64,000 nt of DNA from Stentor roeselii. Lineage: Eukaryota > Ciliophora > Heterotrichea > Heterotrichida > Stentoridae. The stretch covers positions 1-64,000 of the forward strand of contig RSEH01000003.1 of assembly GCA_006503475.1 (NCBI GenBank), read 5' to 3'. Position numbers and translations under genes: made by a program. Below the pieces are notes generated by a model. The model was not told the DNA's origin. It saw only the letters and a program-made list of their open reading frames with translations, and did not search any database. Shown here in pieces: positions 33,874 through 41,926 of this stretch (the first letter of the stretch is position 1; the number at the start of each line of letters is the position of its first letter).

Positions 33874-35646
33874 ATGCAACCTTATACAAGGAATCTTCAA
33901 GATTCATCTGATAACGAAAAAACCTTCGAGAAACTCGGGGAAGTGACACGTTATTTCTTTCAATCAATTTTACTCCTTGAAGTTCTATCAGGTCTTCTCC
34001 TAAAAAACAAAGGAAACTGTTTTTTTTCAGTCTGGTACAATATCGGGTTTTTCAGCATCATCCGCTGGTTACCCCTGATTAATTTAAATTCAGGCACAGA
34101 GTTAAAGGTCTTTTTGTTAGAAGTTTCTCAGATAATCAAGCCATTTTCACTCCCTGACCTTTGTCCAGACGAGGACATCAAGCAAGAAAGTTACAAGTCT
34201 CTGAAAATCACATCGAACGGTTTTATTAATAACACGAAAGAACTGATGATTTTTTACCTTTTCTTTCTTTTTCTCTTAATCGGAGGACTGGGTTGTCTCA
34301 GATCAGCTGAATCCGATTTATTAAAGAAAATTTTAGACCAGATCAAATGGAACGGCTTTATTCGTCTTCATTTGCTGGTCTTTCTGGAATTTGTCACTTT
34401 TGGTTTAATCAACATCTACTTTTTTTCTAATATCACGATTTGCTCAGTGACTAATCTTTCGATATCTCTGGTTTTAGTCATTTTAGCAGGATGTTGGATC
34501 GCTTTGAATCCTGTTTGGATTAAACTGAAAATGAATCGAAATCGAGAAGAGCATATCTCGGTTTTGTTTAGAGGAGTTTCTACTTTAGTTAATGAGTTTA
34601 AACCGGTTTATGAGAATTCAAAGTACCAGTTCTACACCATTTTCTTGCTTTATCGATTCTCACTTGCTTTAAGCTTGGTTTTACTGTCTGGATCGCCTTC
34701 GGTGCAGGTGTTGCTGATTTCTGGATTTCAAATAGTGAACAGTAATGGTTATATAGTGATTTATTTGATTGTTAGCAAGCCATTCAAGATCAAAAAAGAT
34801 GCAGTGACAGTTTTTTTAAGTGAATTTTTATTGTTTTTCTTTGTGTTGATTATTGGTTTCAGGTCTTTAAACTCAGTTTCAGAAGAGACTCACTTATTCA
34901 CTTCAATTTGTGGGGTATGCACTTTATGGTTAAATCAAATCACGATTTCAACCCGGTTCATCCTGAGTCTTTTCACAAGACTAACGACTGACCACCTTCA
35001 AAACTCCCAAACTTCCGCAATAGTCCCAGCGCAGCAGCCTTACGAGTCAGACTCAAGTCCATCAATAAAAGAAAGCAACAACCAGGCCTACCCATCTCAA
35101 AACAACACAGAACTAAATGAAAACCTGGAAAATTACTCAATCAGAAACTTCTACACTTCAGTCATCACGAAAAAATCAGAAACCACGAAAGACTCCTCAT
35201 CGAACCACATCCGTTCAAACCTTCCTCCAATCCTAGAAGTAAGACCATCAGACAACTTTAAAGTCCCTGCTTTGGACCCAGAGATGTCTGCTTATGAGTC
35301 AGTCGAGGTGCTTCAACAAATTGACTACTCAGCACTTTCAGCTCTGAAAACTGGAAAAAGTTCAAAACAAGTAGACCCTCAGTTCTTAGCAGTTCCAATC
35401 CTTTCAACAAGTGATTCAATCGATCTGAGCAGGCCACGTCGAGGAAGTCGAGTAAGACCATTGAAAGAAGTGTTGTCAAGCAGTAAAGGACTAGAAATGT
35501 CTCATAATTCAATACTTGGAACACCTTCTGAAAGTGCGACTGGCCTGAATCGACATGAGAGAACTGTTGAAGACCTGCAGATAAAAGAGTTCCTTGCAAA
35601 GTCCAGTGAAGTGAACCTTAAAGTAGGAAATAAAAGACTTAATTAA
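33874..35646 (+). CDS. multi-pass membrane protein with a long Ser-rich cytoplasmic tail
   Basis: A 590-residue frame. Hydrophobic segments lie at about residues 27-45, 50-68, 127-145, 167-187, 192-213, 253-275, 278-300, 310-330 and 335-355, so eight or nine TM helices. From about 375 on the protein is polar, Ser/Pro/Gln-rich and probably disordered. The TM block resembles the membrane module found at the end of large Cys-rich surface proteins in ciliates, sometimes likened to TRP channels, but the Cys-rich ectodomain is absent here. That resemblance is from memory and should be treated as inference. The stop overlaps the stop of the convergent gene 35639-36001 by 8 bp. Confidence 0.75.
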   Translation: MQPYTRNLQDSSDNEKTFEKLGEVTRYFFQSILLLEVLSGLLLKNKGNCFFSVWYNIGFFSIIRWLPLINLNSGTELKVFLLEVSQIIKPFSLPDLCPDEDIKQESYKSLKITSNGFINNTKELMIFYLFFLFLLIGGLGCLRSAESDLLKKILDQIKWNGFIRLHLLVFLEFVTFGLINIYFFSNITICSVTNLSISLVLVILAGCWIALNPVWIKLKMNRNREEHISVLFRGVSTLVNEFKPVYENSKYQFYTIFLLYRFSLALSLVLLSGSPSVQVLLISGFQIVNSNGYIVIYLIVSKPFKIKKDAVTVFLSEFLLFFFVLIIGFRSLNSVSEETHLFTSICGVCTLWLNQITISTRFILSLFTRLTTDHLQNSQTSAIVPAQQPYESDSSPSIKESNNQAYPSQNNTELNENLENYSIRNFYTSVITKKSETTKDSSSNHIRSNLPPILEVRPSDNFKVPALDPEMSAYESVEVLQQIDYSALSALKTGKSSKQVDPQFLAVPILSTSDSIDLSRPRRGSRVRPLKEVLSSSKGLEMSHNSILGTPSESATGLNRHERTVEDLQIKEFLAKSSEVNLKVGNKRLN

Positions 35647-36001
35647 ACTCCTTCTGGATCTTCTTTTTTATCTCGGCCTGTTGACGGGCTTCTTTTTCTA
35701 GTGTGTCGAGGTCGTCTGAGTTTAAACGATATGCGATGAAAGCGAAGACTGAACCGTACCAGACGAGGTAAGCAGTCATCGTCAGCCAGGACTTTACTCG
35801 GATGTCTCGCGGATGAAGACCGTGGATCGGACCGGACCTGTACCTCATCTCTTCAGTCGCTTTTGATGATGGAAGAGAACCTGACATGTTTAGAGGGTCT
35901 CGTCTTTGACCTTTGAAATTTGGAAGAGGGGTTCGAAAGTCAGGGTCTTTTCTTGAAATTTTCACTTCTTTTTCACGGGGTTCAAAAAATTTTTTTAGCA
36001 T
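35639..36001 (-). CDS. small single-pass membrane protein
   Basis: 120 residues from ATG 36001 to TAA 35639. N-terminus basic (MLKKFFEPREKEVKISRK), one TM helix at about 75-93 (TMTAYLVWYGSVFAFIAYRL), then a charged helix ending KKIQKEFN. The length and layout recall small mitochondrial inner-membrane or ER accessory subunits, but I recognise no family. Its 5' end and upstream spacer have been copied several times in tandem to its right (35952-36397), leaving degenerate start regions behind; only this copy is followed by a full frame. Confidence 0.75.
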   Translation of the reverse strand: MLKKFFEPREKEVKISRKDPDFRTPLPNFKGQRRDPLNMSGSLPSSKATEEMRYRSGPIHGLHPRDIRVKSWLTMTAYLVWYGSVFAFIAYRLNSDDLDTLEKEARQQAEIKKKIQKEFN

Positions 36002-36397
36002 TTATGACTGAAGAGATTATTATAAATGAAGTACTTGATTTTTTTAAGATTTCTTTTATCTTCTTGAAATTTTCACTTCTTTATAACAGGATTAATAAAA
36101 TTTTTTAGCATTTATGACTAAAGAGATTATTGTAAATGAATCACTTGATTTTCTTAAGATTTCTTTTACCTTCTTGAAATTTTCACTTCTTTATCACAGG
36201 ATTCAAAACTTTTTTATGGTTTATGACTAAAGAGATTATTCTAAAAGAATCACTTGATTTTCTTTAAGATTTCTTTTACCTTCTCAAATTTCACTTCTTT
36301 ATCACGAGATTCAAAATATTTTTTATGATTTATAATAAAAGCTTAGAGATTATTCTAAAAGAATCACTTGATTTTCTTTAAGATTTCTTTAACCTTC
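35952..36397. repeat. four tandem copies of a gene-junction segment, period about 110-114 nt
   Basis: A block beginning CTTGAAATTTTCACTTC recurs at about 35952, 36063, 36173, 36283 and, as the live C-terminal coding sequence of the EF-hand gene, about 36394. Each unit holds the first about 12 codons of the gene 35639-36001, a spacer of about 29 nt, and the last codons plus stop of the EF-hand gene. The units differ by a few substitutions and indels, and most copied start codons are lost. Confidence 0.8.
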
Positions 36398-37100
36398 TCG
36401 AAATGGCCTTCATTTTCCTCTATAATCCTAGGAAGTTTCGGGAATCCGATTCTCAAGTCCGCATTTAGCCCTTCATTAATCCCTCTATGTTTTTTATTAA
36501 TAGAAATTTGTTTCGCAAAAGCTTTCATGACCCTTTCCCCTTTTTCCCTTCTATCAAAATCTTTGTTCATAAGTGAATCCATGAGCATCCTTCTCCTAAA
36601 AGCGCTGACAACAAGTTTAAAAGGAAGAGTTTTCGCATCTTTAATCAAAGTACCTTCAATAAGTCCTTTAAAAAAATTTGCAATAGCAGCATTTCCTCGA
36701 GATCCCTTTAAAATAGTAAGAAACTCTTCAAATTCAATACTTCCCGAACCGTCAAAGTCAACACTTCTGACCATTTCCTCGACTTGTTGACGAGACTCAG
36801 CAAGTCCCAAGGCAATCAGCGGGTCTTCAAGTTCTTTGAAGCCAATGGAGCCTGATTAAAAATACCCATGTTGTGCTCATCAAGAGAACTGAAGTACTTT
36901 CGAAGTTTCACCCTTTCTTCATCGTCAAAGCCGATGTACTGTCGCTTTCCTCGACTACGAAGCCAAGCTCTGACTTCAGGTTTCTATTTCGAAGTTACTG
37001 AAGTGATTGAGGTCGAACTGAATGACGGCTTTAAAAGAACTGCAGGTTTTGATAAACGCTTTGGAAGAAGGTTGTCTTGGGACTGGTTTCTTTTTTTCAT
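36364..37100 (-). CDS. EF-hand calcium-binding protein, three exons
   Basis: Exons 37100-36999, 36983-36866 and 36851-36364 give 235 residues starting MKKRNQSQDNLLPKRLSKP. The first intron is 15 nt; the second is 14 nt as printed and falls inside the first EF loop, where splicing gives DEHNMGSIGFKEL. The second loop DFDGSGSIEFEEF (about 105-117) is canonical. A C-terminal part has no recognised domain. Such proteins act as Ca2+ sensors. The start lies 15 nt downstream of the stop of the RING gene on the same strand. The C-terminal coding end is the template of the tandem repeat at 35952-36397. Confidence 0.8.
36852..36865 (-). other. apparent 14-nt intron
   Basis: GTATTTTTAATCAG on the minus strand. 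Removing exactly 14 nt restores the EF-hand frame; 15 would not. Contains a T5 run, so a missing base in the assembly would make it the usual 15. Confidence 0.65.
36984..36998 (-). other. 15-nt intron
   Basis: GTAACTTCGAAATAG on the minus strand, phase 0, joining ...STSITS to KPEVRAWLRSRGKRQYIG. Confidence 0.8.
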
Positions 37101-37115
37101 CGATTATTTTACTAA

Positions 37116-38147
37116 CTAGATATGATTGAAGTAATTCGAAATTTCTTGAATCACTCGATTGCTGTAGTTCTTGTTGCACCCTAAACAATAACTTGAATTA
37201 TTCGCACAGTTAAAACAAATTGAATTGTCGCAGCAGGAGTTTCTAAGAAAATTCGTTATCACTGATTCACGTTTGCAATTTAAACATTGTCTGATGATGG
37301 CTCTAATGATTTCTATCTTTTTCGTGTAGTTAATTGGAGATTTGTGACATTCACAGTAACCCTGCTCAACGACTGAATCAGCACATTCACAGCAGTACAA
37401 AAAATTAATACAAACTTCTTGCATGAAATCTCCGATCATGTAAAAACTCTTTTGACATTTAGTGCATGAAACTTTAATATTTTCACTTTGTTCAGGTAAG
37501 ATTTTAAAGTTGCAAGTAGTGCAGTTGGCTTTTAGTTCTTCACATCCTCGATAAGAAAAGCAGTTTTTACACATATGTCCACAAGTTTTCGACATGAACT
37601 GATTGGACCCTCTGAGTTTTCCACAAGTGAAACATGTGAATTTTTTGTTTTTTTCATAGTCAGATACGATTTTTCTGAGTTTTGAATTATTTTTATATTC
37701 TGTAAGGTCACCGAAGATGCTTTTCAGGTCTTCTTCAGTGAGATAAACATTGCAAACAGGACACTTTGTGGAAATATTATCAGGAGACTCTGTTTCTTCT
37801 TCATTCAAGACGATAAAGTTGGTAGTCCTTTGCTTGATATGGTCTTCAATGCACATCTGACAGAATCCATGATTACAGCTGATAATATGACTGATTTCTC
37901 GTTCTTTGCACTTAAGACACTTCATCACATTCATCACTTCATTGAACTTTCCCTTATGCAAGTTCTGAATAAGACTCATCTGTTCCTTCAGAGTCTTTTT
38001 GAATTCAGGACTTTGCTTTGAGTACTTGAAAGAACTTGTGAAGTTACAAAGATATTCAATGAGTTCTTCATTCAATTCAATCAGTTTGTCCTTGTCAAGT
38101 TTCGGAGCCTGGAAAGTCGAGGGGATGTTGATGGTGGGTTCAGCCAT
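37116..38147 (-). CDS. RING-finger, Cys-rich protein (possible E3 ubiquitin ligase)
   Basis: 343 residues. A helical N-terminus of about 70 residues is followed by a RING-HC-like finger: CLKC, then CNHGFCQMC and, after a long loop, CPVC (about 74-150). Three or four more paired-Cys modules follow (CFTCGKL..., CGHMCKNC, CTTC, CTKC, CCECA, CLNCKRE, CLGCNKNYS), spread to the C-terminus, suggesting a multi-zinc array as in RBR-type ligases, though I cannot assign RING2 or a catalytic Cys. RING proteins transfer ubiquitin. It starts 19 nt after the stop of the 825-residue gene and ends 15 nt before the EF-hand gene, all on the minus strand. Confidence 0.75.
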   Translation of the reverse strand: MAEPTINIPSTFQAPKLDKDKLIELNEELIEYLCNFTSSFKYSKQSPEFKKTLKEQMSLIQNLHKGKFNEVMNVMKCLKCKEREISHIISCNHGFCQMCIEDHIKQRTTNFIVLNEEETESPDNISTKCPVCNVYLTEEDLKSIFGDLTEYKNNSKLRKIVSDYEKNKKFTCFTCGKLRGSNQFMSKTCGHMCKNCFSYRGCEELKANCTTCNFKILPEQSENIKVSCTKCQKSFYMIGDFMQEVCINFLYCCECADSVVEQGYCECHKSPINYTKKIEIIRAIIRQCLNCKRESVITNFLRNSCCDNSICFNCANNSSYCLGCNKNYSNRVIQEISNYFNHI

Positions 38148-38166
38148 TTATCTACATTTGAAGTAA

Positions 38167-40644
38167 TTACATTAATAAGAAAGTTTCTTCTATTAAAAAC
38201 TCAAAAGTCAGGTCTGAAATATCGATCATCAGCTGAGTCTCTTCATCTTCGTAGACCACCCACAAAGGTTCTTGTTCTCGAATGTTCTCGAAAAGTAAAA
38301 TATTCAGTTTTTCTTCTCTTTTTTTTTCGCATTCTTCAGATGAATGAACTGCAAAAGTACCTGCTCGAAGACTTTCCCAACTTTCTAATATTCGCAAAGA
38401 TGAACTCTTGACTAATGCGAGGCTCCAGTTTGGAATGAAAAAAACCGCACGGGAACTCCACGGCAAGGGAAGGCCTTGTGGGTGGAAGGGAAGAGAGAAG
38501 TTTAAAGCTTCGTTGAGTGCTTCAGTGATCATCAGGATGTAAGCAGAGCTGACTTGCGACTTTTCAAAGGTTTTTCTTGTGTTTTCGATGAGGGCTTCGG
38601 GAAGGATTTGCTTTAGTCTTATCTCTGAGATCAAGTCGCCAACAGCAACGAGTTGAAGAGTTTTTAGTTTTTTTAGAGGGTCGAAAAGAACTGGCGTGTT
38701 TATTTCTTGAAGGAATTTTTGCTCTTGGGATTCAAGGGAGTTGAAAATATGAAGAACGACTTGATGAATGAACTCAAAACTTTCATCTACTTCTTTTGAG
38801 CGAAGTTGGAAGTTGATGGTATTTAAAAAATCTTGAATTTCTGAAGTTATTAAATTTTTTATCTCTGGGTCGTAGTCTATCAAAAAATAACGTTGTTTGT
38901 ATTCAAGAGTTTCTAAAGTCTGCTCAGAAATTGTAGTATCTGCGTGGATCACCACTGTATTCGAATTCCATTCTTCTTCTGAAGAGCCTGAATCGTCTTT
39001 CATGATAATTCCTGGTCTTTCTAATGGTTTTTCAAGGTTCTCTATTTTTCCTCGGTTTTCAAAGATTTTTTTTAAGGAATTTTCAGCGTCTCTGTAAGAA
39101 GAGTTTGAAGAGTTTGAAGAGTTTGAAGATTTTGAAGGGTTTGAAGGATTTGAAGGGTTTGAAGGGTTTGAAGTCTTTGAAGACTTTGAAGATTTTGAAG
39201 ATTTTGAAGACTTTGAAGAGTTGTTTGAGTTTTTTGCCTCAATTTCCAGCTCAGTAGGTGAAAAGTCGTTTAAAACAGTTTCATAATTTTTTTCTATTAT
39301 CACTGAAGTCAAATTTTCCATTTGAACAGGGTCCAGGTCCAGCTGACTGACCAGCTGATCTTGAGATGAGAACGACTCCAGAGAGTCGACGTTAAAAGGC
39401 TCGAACTCCTGGTTTTCAATAAAATTTGCTTTGTTAAGCTCTTCATTCAAGCTGCCCTCAATGATTTCATATGAATGTTCTTTTGCCTGAAGGATGTAGC
39501 ACAAGGAAGACTGAGTCACTTTCTGAACTTTTTTCACTGGAGGCGAGTCATCAACAGTTTTAACATCAGTGCTCAAAAAAGCCAAGCCCAGACTATTTTC
39601 TGAAAGTCTTTCAGGTCCTGTGAAGTTCTCCAGACTTAATCCTTTAAAAGTGTTGGAAAAATTAGTCGAAGTGTTTTCCGCGTTTTTTTTAGAATTTTTG
39701 AATTTGCTTCTATTTTTGCGAAACCATCTCTGAATCTTTACAACTTGTTCGACAGGAAGAAAAACTTTCCATCGTTCATTGTTTTTTAACTTTCTAGACC
39801 TTCCTACTTCCAAGCTGCAATTTTTCCCTGGAGACCCTCGAGGCAGGTCTTTTTTTCTTAAAAAAAATAAGCTTTTTTCGTCTTCATTTCCAGAAAACTT
39901 TGTTTTTTTCTTTTTTTTTTTCTTGATTTTCTTTAGTTGAGTTTTTTCCAGATTTGCCAAAGCTTTAATTCTTTCTTTTTCTCGAAGATTTTCTTCAACT
40001 TTTGCCTTGATTTTTAAAAGTTTCTCATTTTTTTTCTTTTGTTTCATGTAGTTTAATACGATAGGGTCAGGACTTCTCTTGTTTTTCGGTTTTTCTTCAG
40101 ACCTGTTGAAAGTTTTTGACTTAAGTTTAACATTTGAATACATATCAAGGCCGATTTCCTTTCTCTGGGCGCGTCTTGACGGGTGTCTGTCAGTCTTGAC
40201 ACGAACCAGAACAGATTCAGCTTCATTTTTTTTTTTCATAAAGATTCTTTGATCAGCTCCCCAGGGAAGCGGATGTTTTACGTCGACTTTTCGGCAATTT
40301 GCGTTTTTTTTTCTGATTTTTTCATTAGTTTTCTTGAGTTTTTCTTTAATCACCAACTTTTTTGACTTGTCTTCCTGGTCTTTTCCTGAAGACTCCTGCC
40401 TTGGGAGTCGTTTTGGACTGAGATTTTTTTTGAAGGTGCCTGGACTGGTCTTCAGAAAATGGCCTGAGTCTTCGTAGATCAGGCTGGACTTGCCCCGTCG
40501 TTTTTTTTTTTTGCTGCGGAAGGTGGAAGGACTGAGATATTCACTGGTCTCGAACTTGCTGAGGTCTTCGAGGATTTGACTGGATTTGTTAGTTTTCTCG
40601 TTTTTAATCTTTATTAGTCTTGGACTGAGAAGACAATTTTTCAT
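38167..40644 (-). CDS. large basic protein with an IQ-like motif and Ser/Asn repeats
   Basis: 825 residues. The first about 300 are very Lys/Arg/Ser-rich with Lys runs and PWGADQRIF; at about 285-300 comes VVKIQRWFRKNRSKF, an IQ-like calmodulin-binding helix. A low-complexity block (about 475-520) of three-residue units S-S-K / P-S-N / S-S-N follows. The C-terminal about 230 residues look folded (EFIHQVVLHIFNSL, YILMITEALNEALNFSLPFH, FEFLIEETFLLM) and resemble in layout the conserved tail of large centrosomal or microtubule-associated proteins; I cannot name the family. A cytoskeletal role is inference. Divergent start, 60 nt from the ABHD17-like gene. Confidence 0.75.
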   Translation of the reverse strand: MKNCLLSPRLIKIKNEKTNKSSQILEDLSKFETSEYLSPSTFRSKKKKRRGKSSLIYEDSGHFLKTSPGTFKKNLSPKRLPRQESSGKDQEDKSKKLVIKEKLKKTNEKIRKKNANCRKVDVKHPLPWGADQRIFMKKKNEAESVLVRVKTDRHPSRRAQRKEIGLDMYSNVKLKSKTFNRSEEKPKNKRSPDPIVLNYMKQKKKNEKLLKIKAKVEENLREKERIKALANLEKTQLKKIKKKKKKKTKFSGNEDEKSLFFLRKKDLPRGSPGKNCSLEVGRSRKLKNNERWKVFLPVEQVVKIQRWFRKNRSKFKNSKKNAENTSTNFSNTFKGLSLENFTGPERLSENSLGLAFLSTDVKTVDDSPPVKKVQKVTQSSLCYILQAKEHSYEIIEGSLNEELNKANFIENQEFEPFNVDSLESFSSQDQLVSQLDLDPVQMENLTSVIIEKNYETVLNDFSPTELEIEAKNSNNSSKSSKSSKSSKSSKTSNPSNPSNPSNPSKSSNSSNSSNSSYRDAENSLKKIFENRGKIENLEKPLERPGIIMKDDSGSSEEEWNSNTVVIHADTTISEQTLETLEYKQRYFLIDYDPEIKNLITSEIQDFLNTINFQLRSKEVDESFEFIHQVVLHIFNSLESQEQKFLQEINTPVLFDPLKKLKTLQLVAVGDLISEIRLKQILPEALIENTRKTFEKSQVSSAYILMITEALNEALNFSLPFHPQGLPLPWSSRAVFFIPNWSLALVKSSSLRILESWESLRAGTFAVHSSEECEKKREEKLNILLFENIREQEPLWVVYEDEETQLMIDISDLTFEFLIEETFLLM
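39101..39224 (-). repeat. 9-nt coding minisatellite
   Basis: About 14 units of GAGTTTGAA / GGGTTTGAA / GATTTTGAA / GACTTTGAA on the plus strand, encoding S-S-K, P-S-N and S-S-N triplets on minus. In frame, so length changes keep the gene open. Confidence 0.85.
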
Positions 40645-40704
40645 TATAAAGGTTTAGTGAATTTTCCATTGTTTAGAGATTTTCAGGAAGTGCTAATAAA
40701 TAGC

Positions 40705-41439
40705 ATGGGATGCTCTGTTTCAAGCTTGGTATTCCAACCACCGACTCAGAAAAAAGTTTTTAATCCGCATCTGGTATTCTTGCAAACGGAGAATAATAAC
40801 TTGATTCCAGCGAAGTTCTTTAATGATGGACAGGAGTTTACCATTCTGATGTCTCATGGCAATGCTGAAGATATCACTCGGGTTGACAGCTGGGTCAGCA
40901 AGTCTCTTCTAAAGCACGTGAAAGCCAACGTCCTAATCTACGAGTACTCGGGTTACTTCTCAAGTGAAATCGACCCAAACGAGAGTTATGTTTATAAAGA
41001 CGCAGAAGCCGCTTTCAGTTTTTTAGTCAACACTATCGGAGTCCCAAGCAAGAAAATCGTAGCTTACGGCAGGTCATTAGGTTCAGGTCCCAGTTGCTTC
41101 CTTGCAGAAAAATACGACTTAGGAGGTCTGATCCTTCAGACCCCATTTACCTCCATCTACCGAGTGGTCCTTGACTTTCGATTTACTCTTCCAGGCGACA
41201 TGTTTCCCAACGTTGACAGAATTGATAAGATTAAATGTCCTTTACTTGTAATGCACGGCACTCGCGATGAAATCGTTCCAATGCAGCATTCAGTAGACTT
41301 ATTCGAAACTTCTGGAAGTAAAGTAAAAACTCAATATTTCGTTGAAGGCGCTGGGCATAACAACATTGAAAGCATTGCAGGAACAAAGCTATTCGAACAT
41401 ATGCAGTTCTTTTTAGACAATTTAAAACATAGGGTTTAA
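40705..41439 (+). CDS. ABHD17-like alpha/beta hydrolase (putative protein depalmitoylase)
   Basis: The start at 40705 gives MGCSVSS..., a Gly-2 N-terminus with Cys-3 suited to lipidation; the frame opens 16 codons earlier but that extension looks non-coding. 244 residues. Alpha/beta hydrolase fold: oxyanion region LMSHGNAED, nucleophile elbow GRSLGSGPS, Asp in HGTRDEIVP, His in GAGHNNIE, so the Ser-Asp-His triad is complete. The ABHD17 group removes palmitate from membrane-bound proteins and is itself lipid-anchored; that role is inferred from family and N-terminus. The next gene starts 8 nt after its stop on the same strand. Confidence 0.85.
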   Translation: MGCSVSSLVFQPPTQKKVFNPHLVFLQTENNNLIPAKFFNDGQEFTILMSHGNAEDITRVDSWVSKSLLKHVKANVLIYEYSGYFSSEIDPNESYVYKDAEAAFSFLVNTIGVPSKKIVAYGRSLGSGPSCFLAEKYDLGGLILQTPFTSIYRVVLDFRFTLPGDMFPNVDRIDKIKCPLLVMHGTRDEIVPMQHSVDLFETSGSKVKTQYFVEGAGHNNIESIAGTKLFEHMQFFLDNLKHRV

Positions 41440-41447
41440 TATAAGTC

Positions 41448-41912
41448 ATGGGAAATCAATCGATAAACTGCACTTGCTGCAAGGATAAAGGACCGCATAA
41501 TGCAAGTGATGATTATGAAATAAAAAAAACTGATGGACCGAATTCGTACCCGGCAGTGATGAACATCTCAAAGTCATCTGAAAGTATTGAAAAAGGATAT
41601 GTTTACGTTCCTGAAGAAATTTCATCGATAGACTTCATTCCTTACTCTGAAGACCTGCCAGTTAGAGACCCTCGGCCAGTCTCAGGCCTCCAAGATCGAG
41701 TATTAGGAAATACTATTTCTTTAGGAACTATTCAAGAAATCTCTAACAGTGAAATAAACGATTTTCACCCTTCGAACTTCCTGGACACTCAAGAAATGAA
41801 AATAAATTTGAGTACCTCAGAAAATTTAAGTAAAGTACTTGAACTGAAGTTATCTGATAGTTATGGATATGGCGATTCAGAGTTTGATAGGAAACTAGGT
41901 AAATTGCAATAA
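41448..41912 (+). CDS. small protein with a possible N-terminal lipidation site
   Basis: 154 residues, MGNQSINCTCCKDKG...; Gly-2 plus three Cys in the first 12 residues suggest N-myristoylation and/or palmitoylation. The rest is acidic and Ser-rich without a recognised domain. It sits 8 nt after the ABHD17-like depalmitoylase gene and 14 nt before the next gene, all on plus. A functional link to the depalmitoylase is an idea from adjacency only. Confidence 0.65.
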   Translation: MGNQSINCTCCKDKGPHNASDDYEIKKTDGPNSYPAVMNISKSSESIEKGYVYVPEEISSIDFIPYSEDLPVRDPRPVSGLQDRVLGNTISLGTIQEISNSEINDFHPSNFLDTQEMKINLSTSENLSKVLELKLSDSYGYGDSEFDRKLGKLQ

Positions 41913-41926
41913 CTATGGAATAGTAA

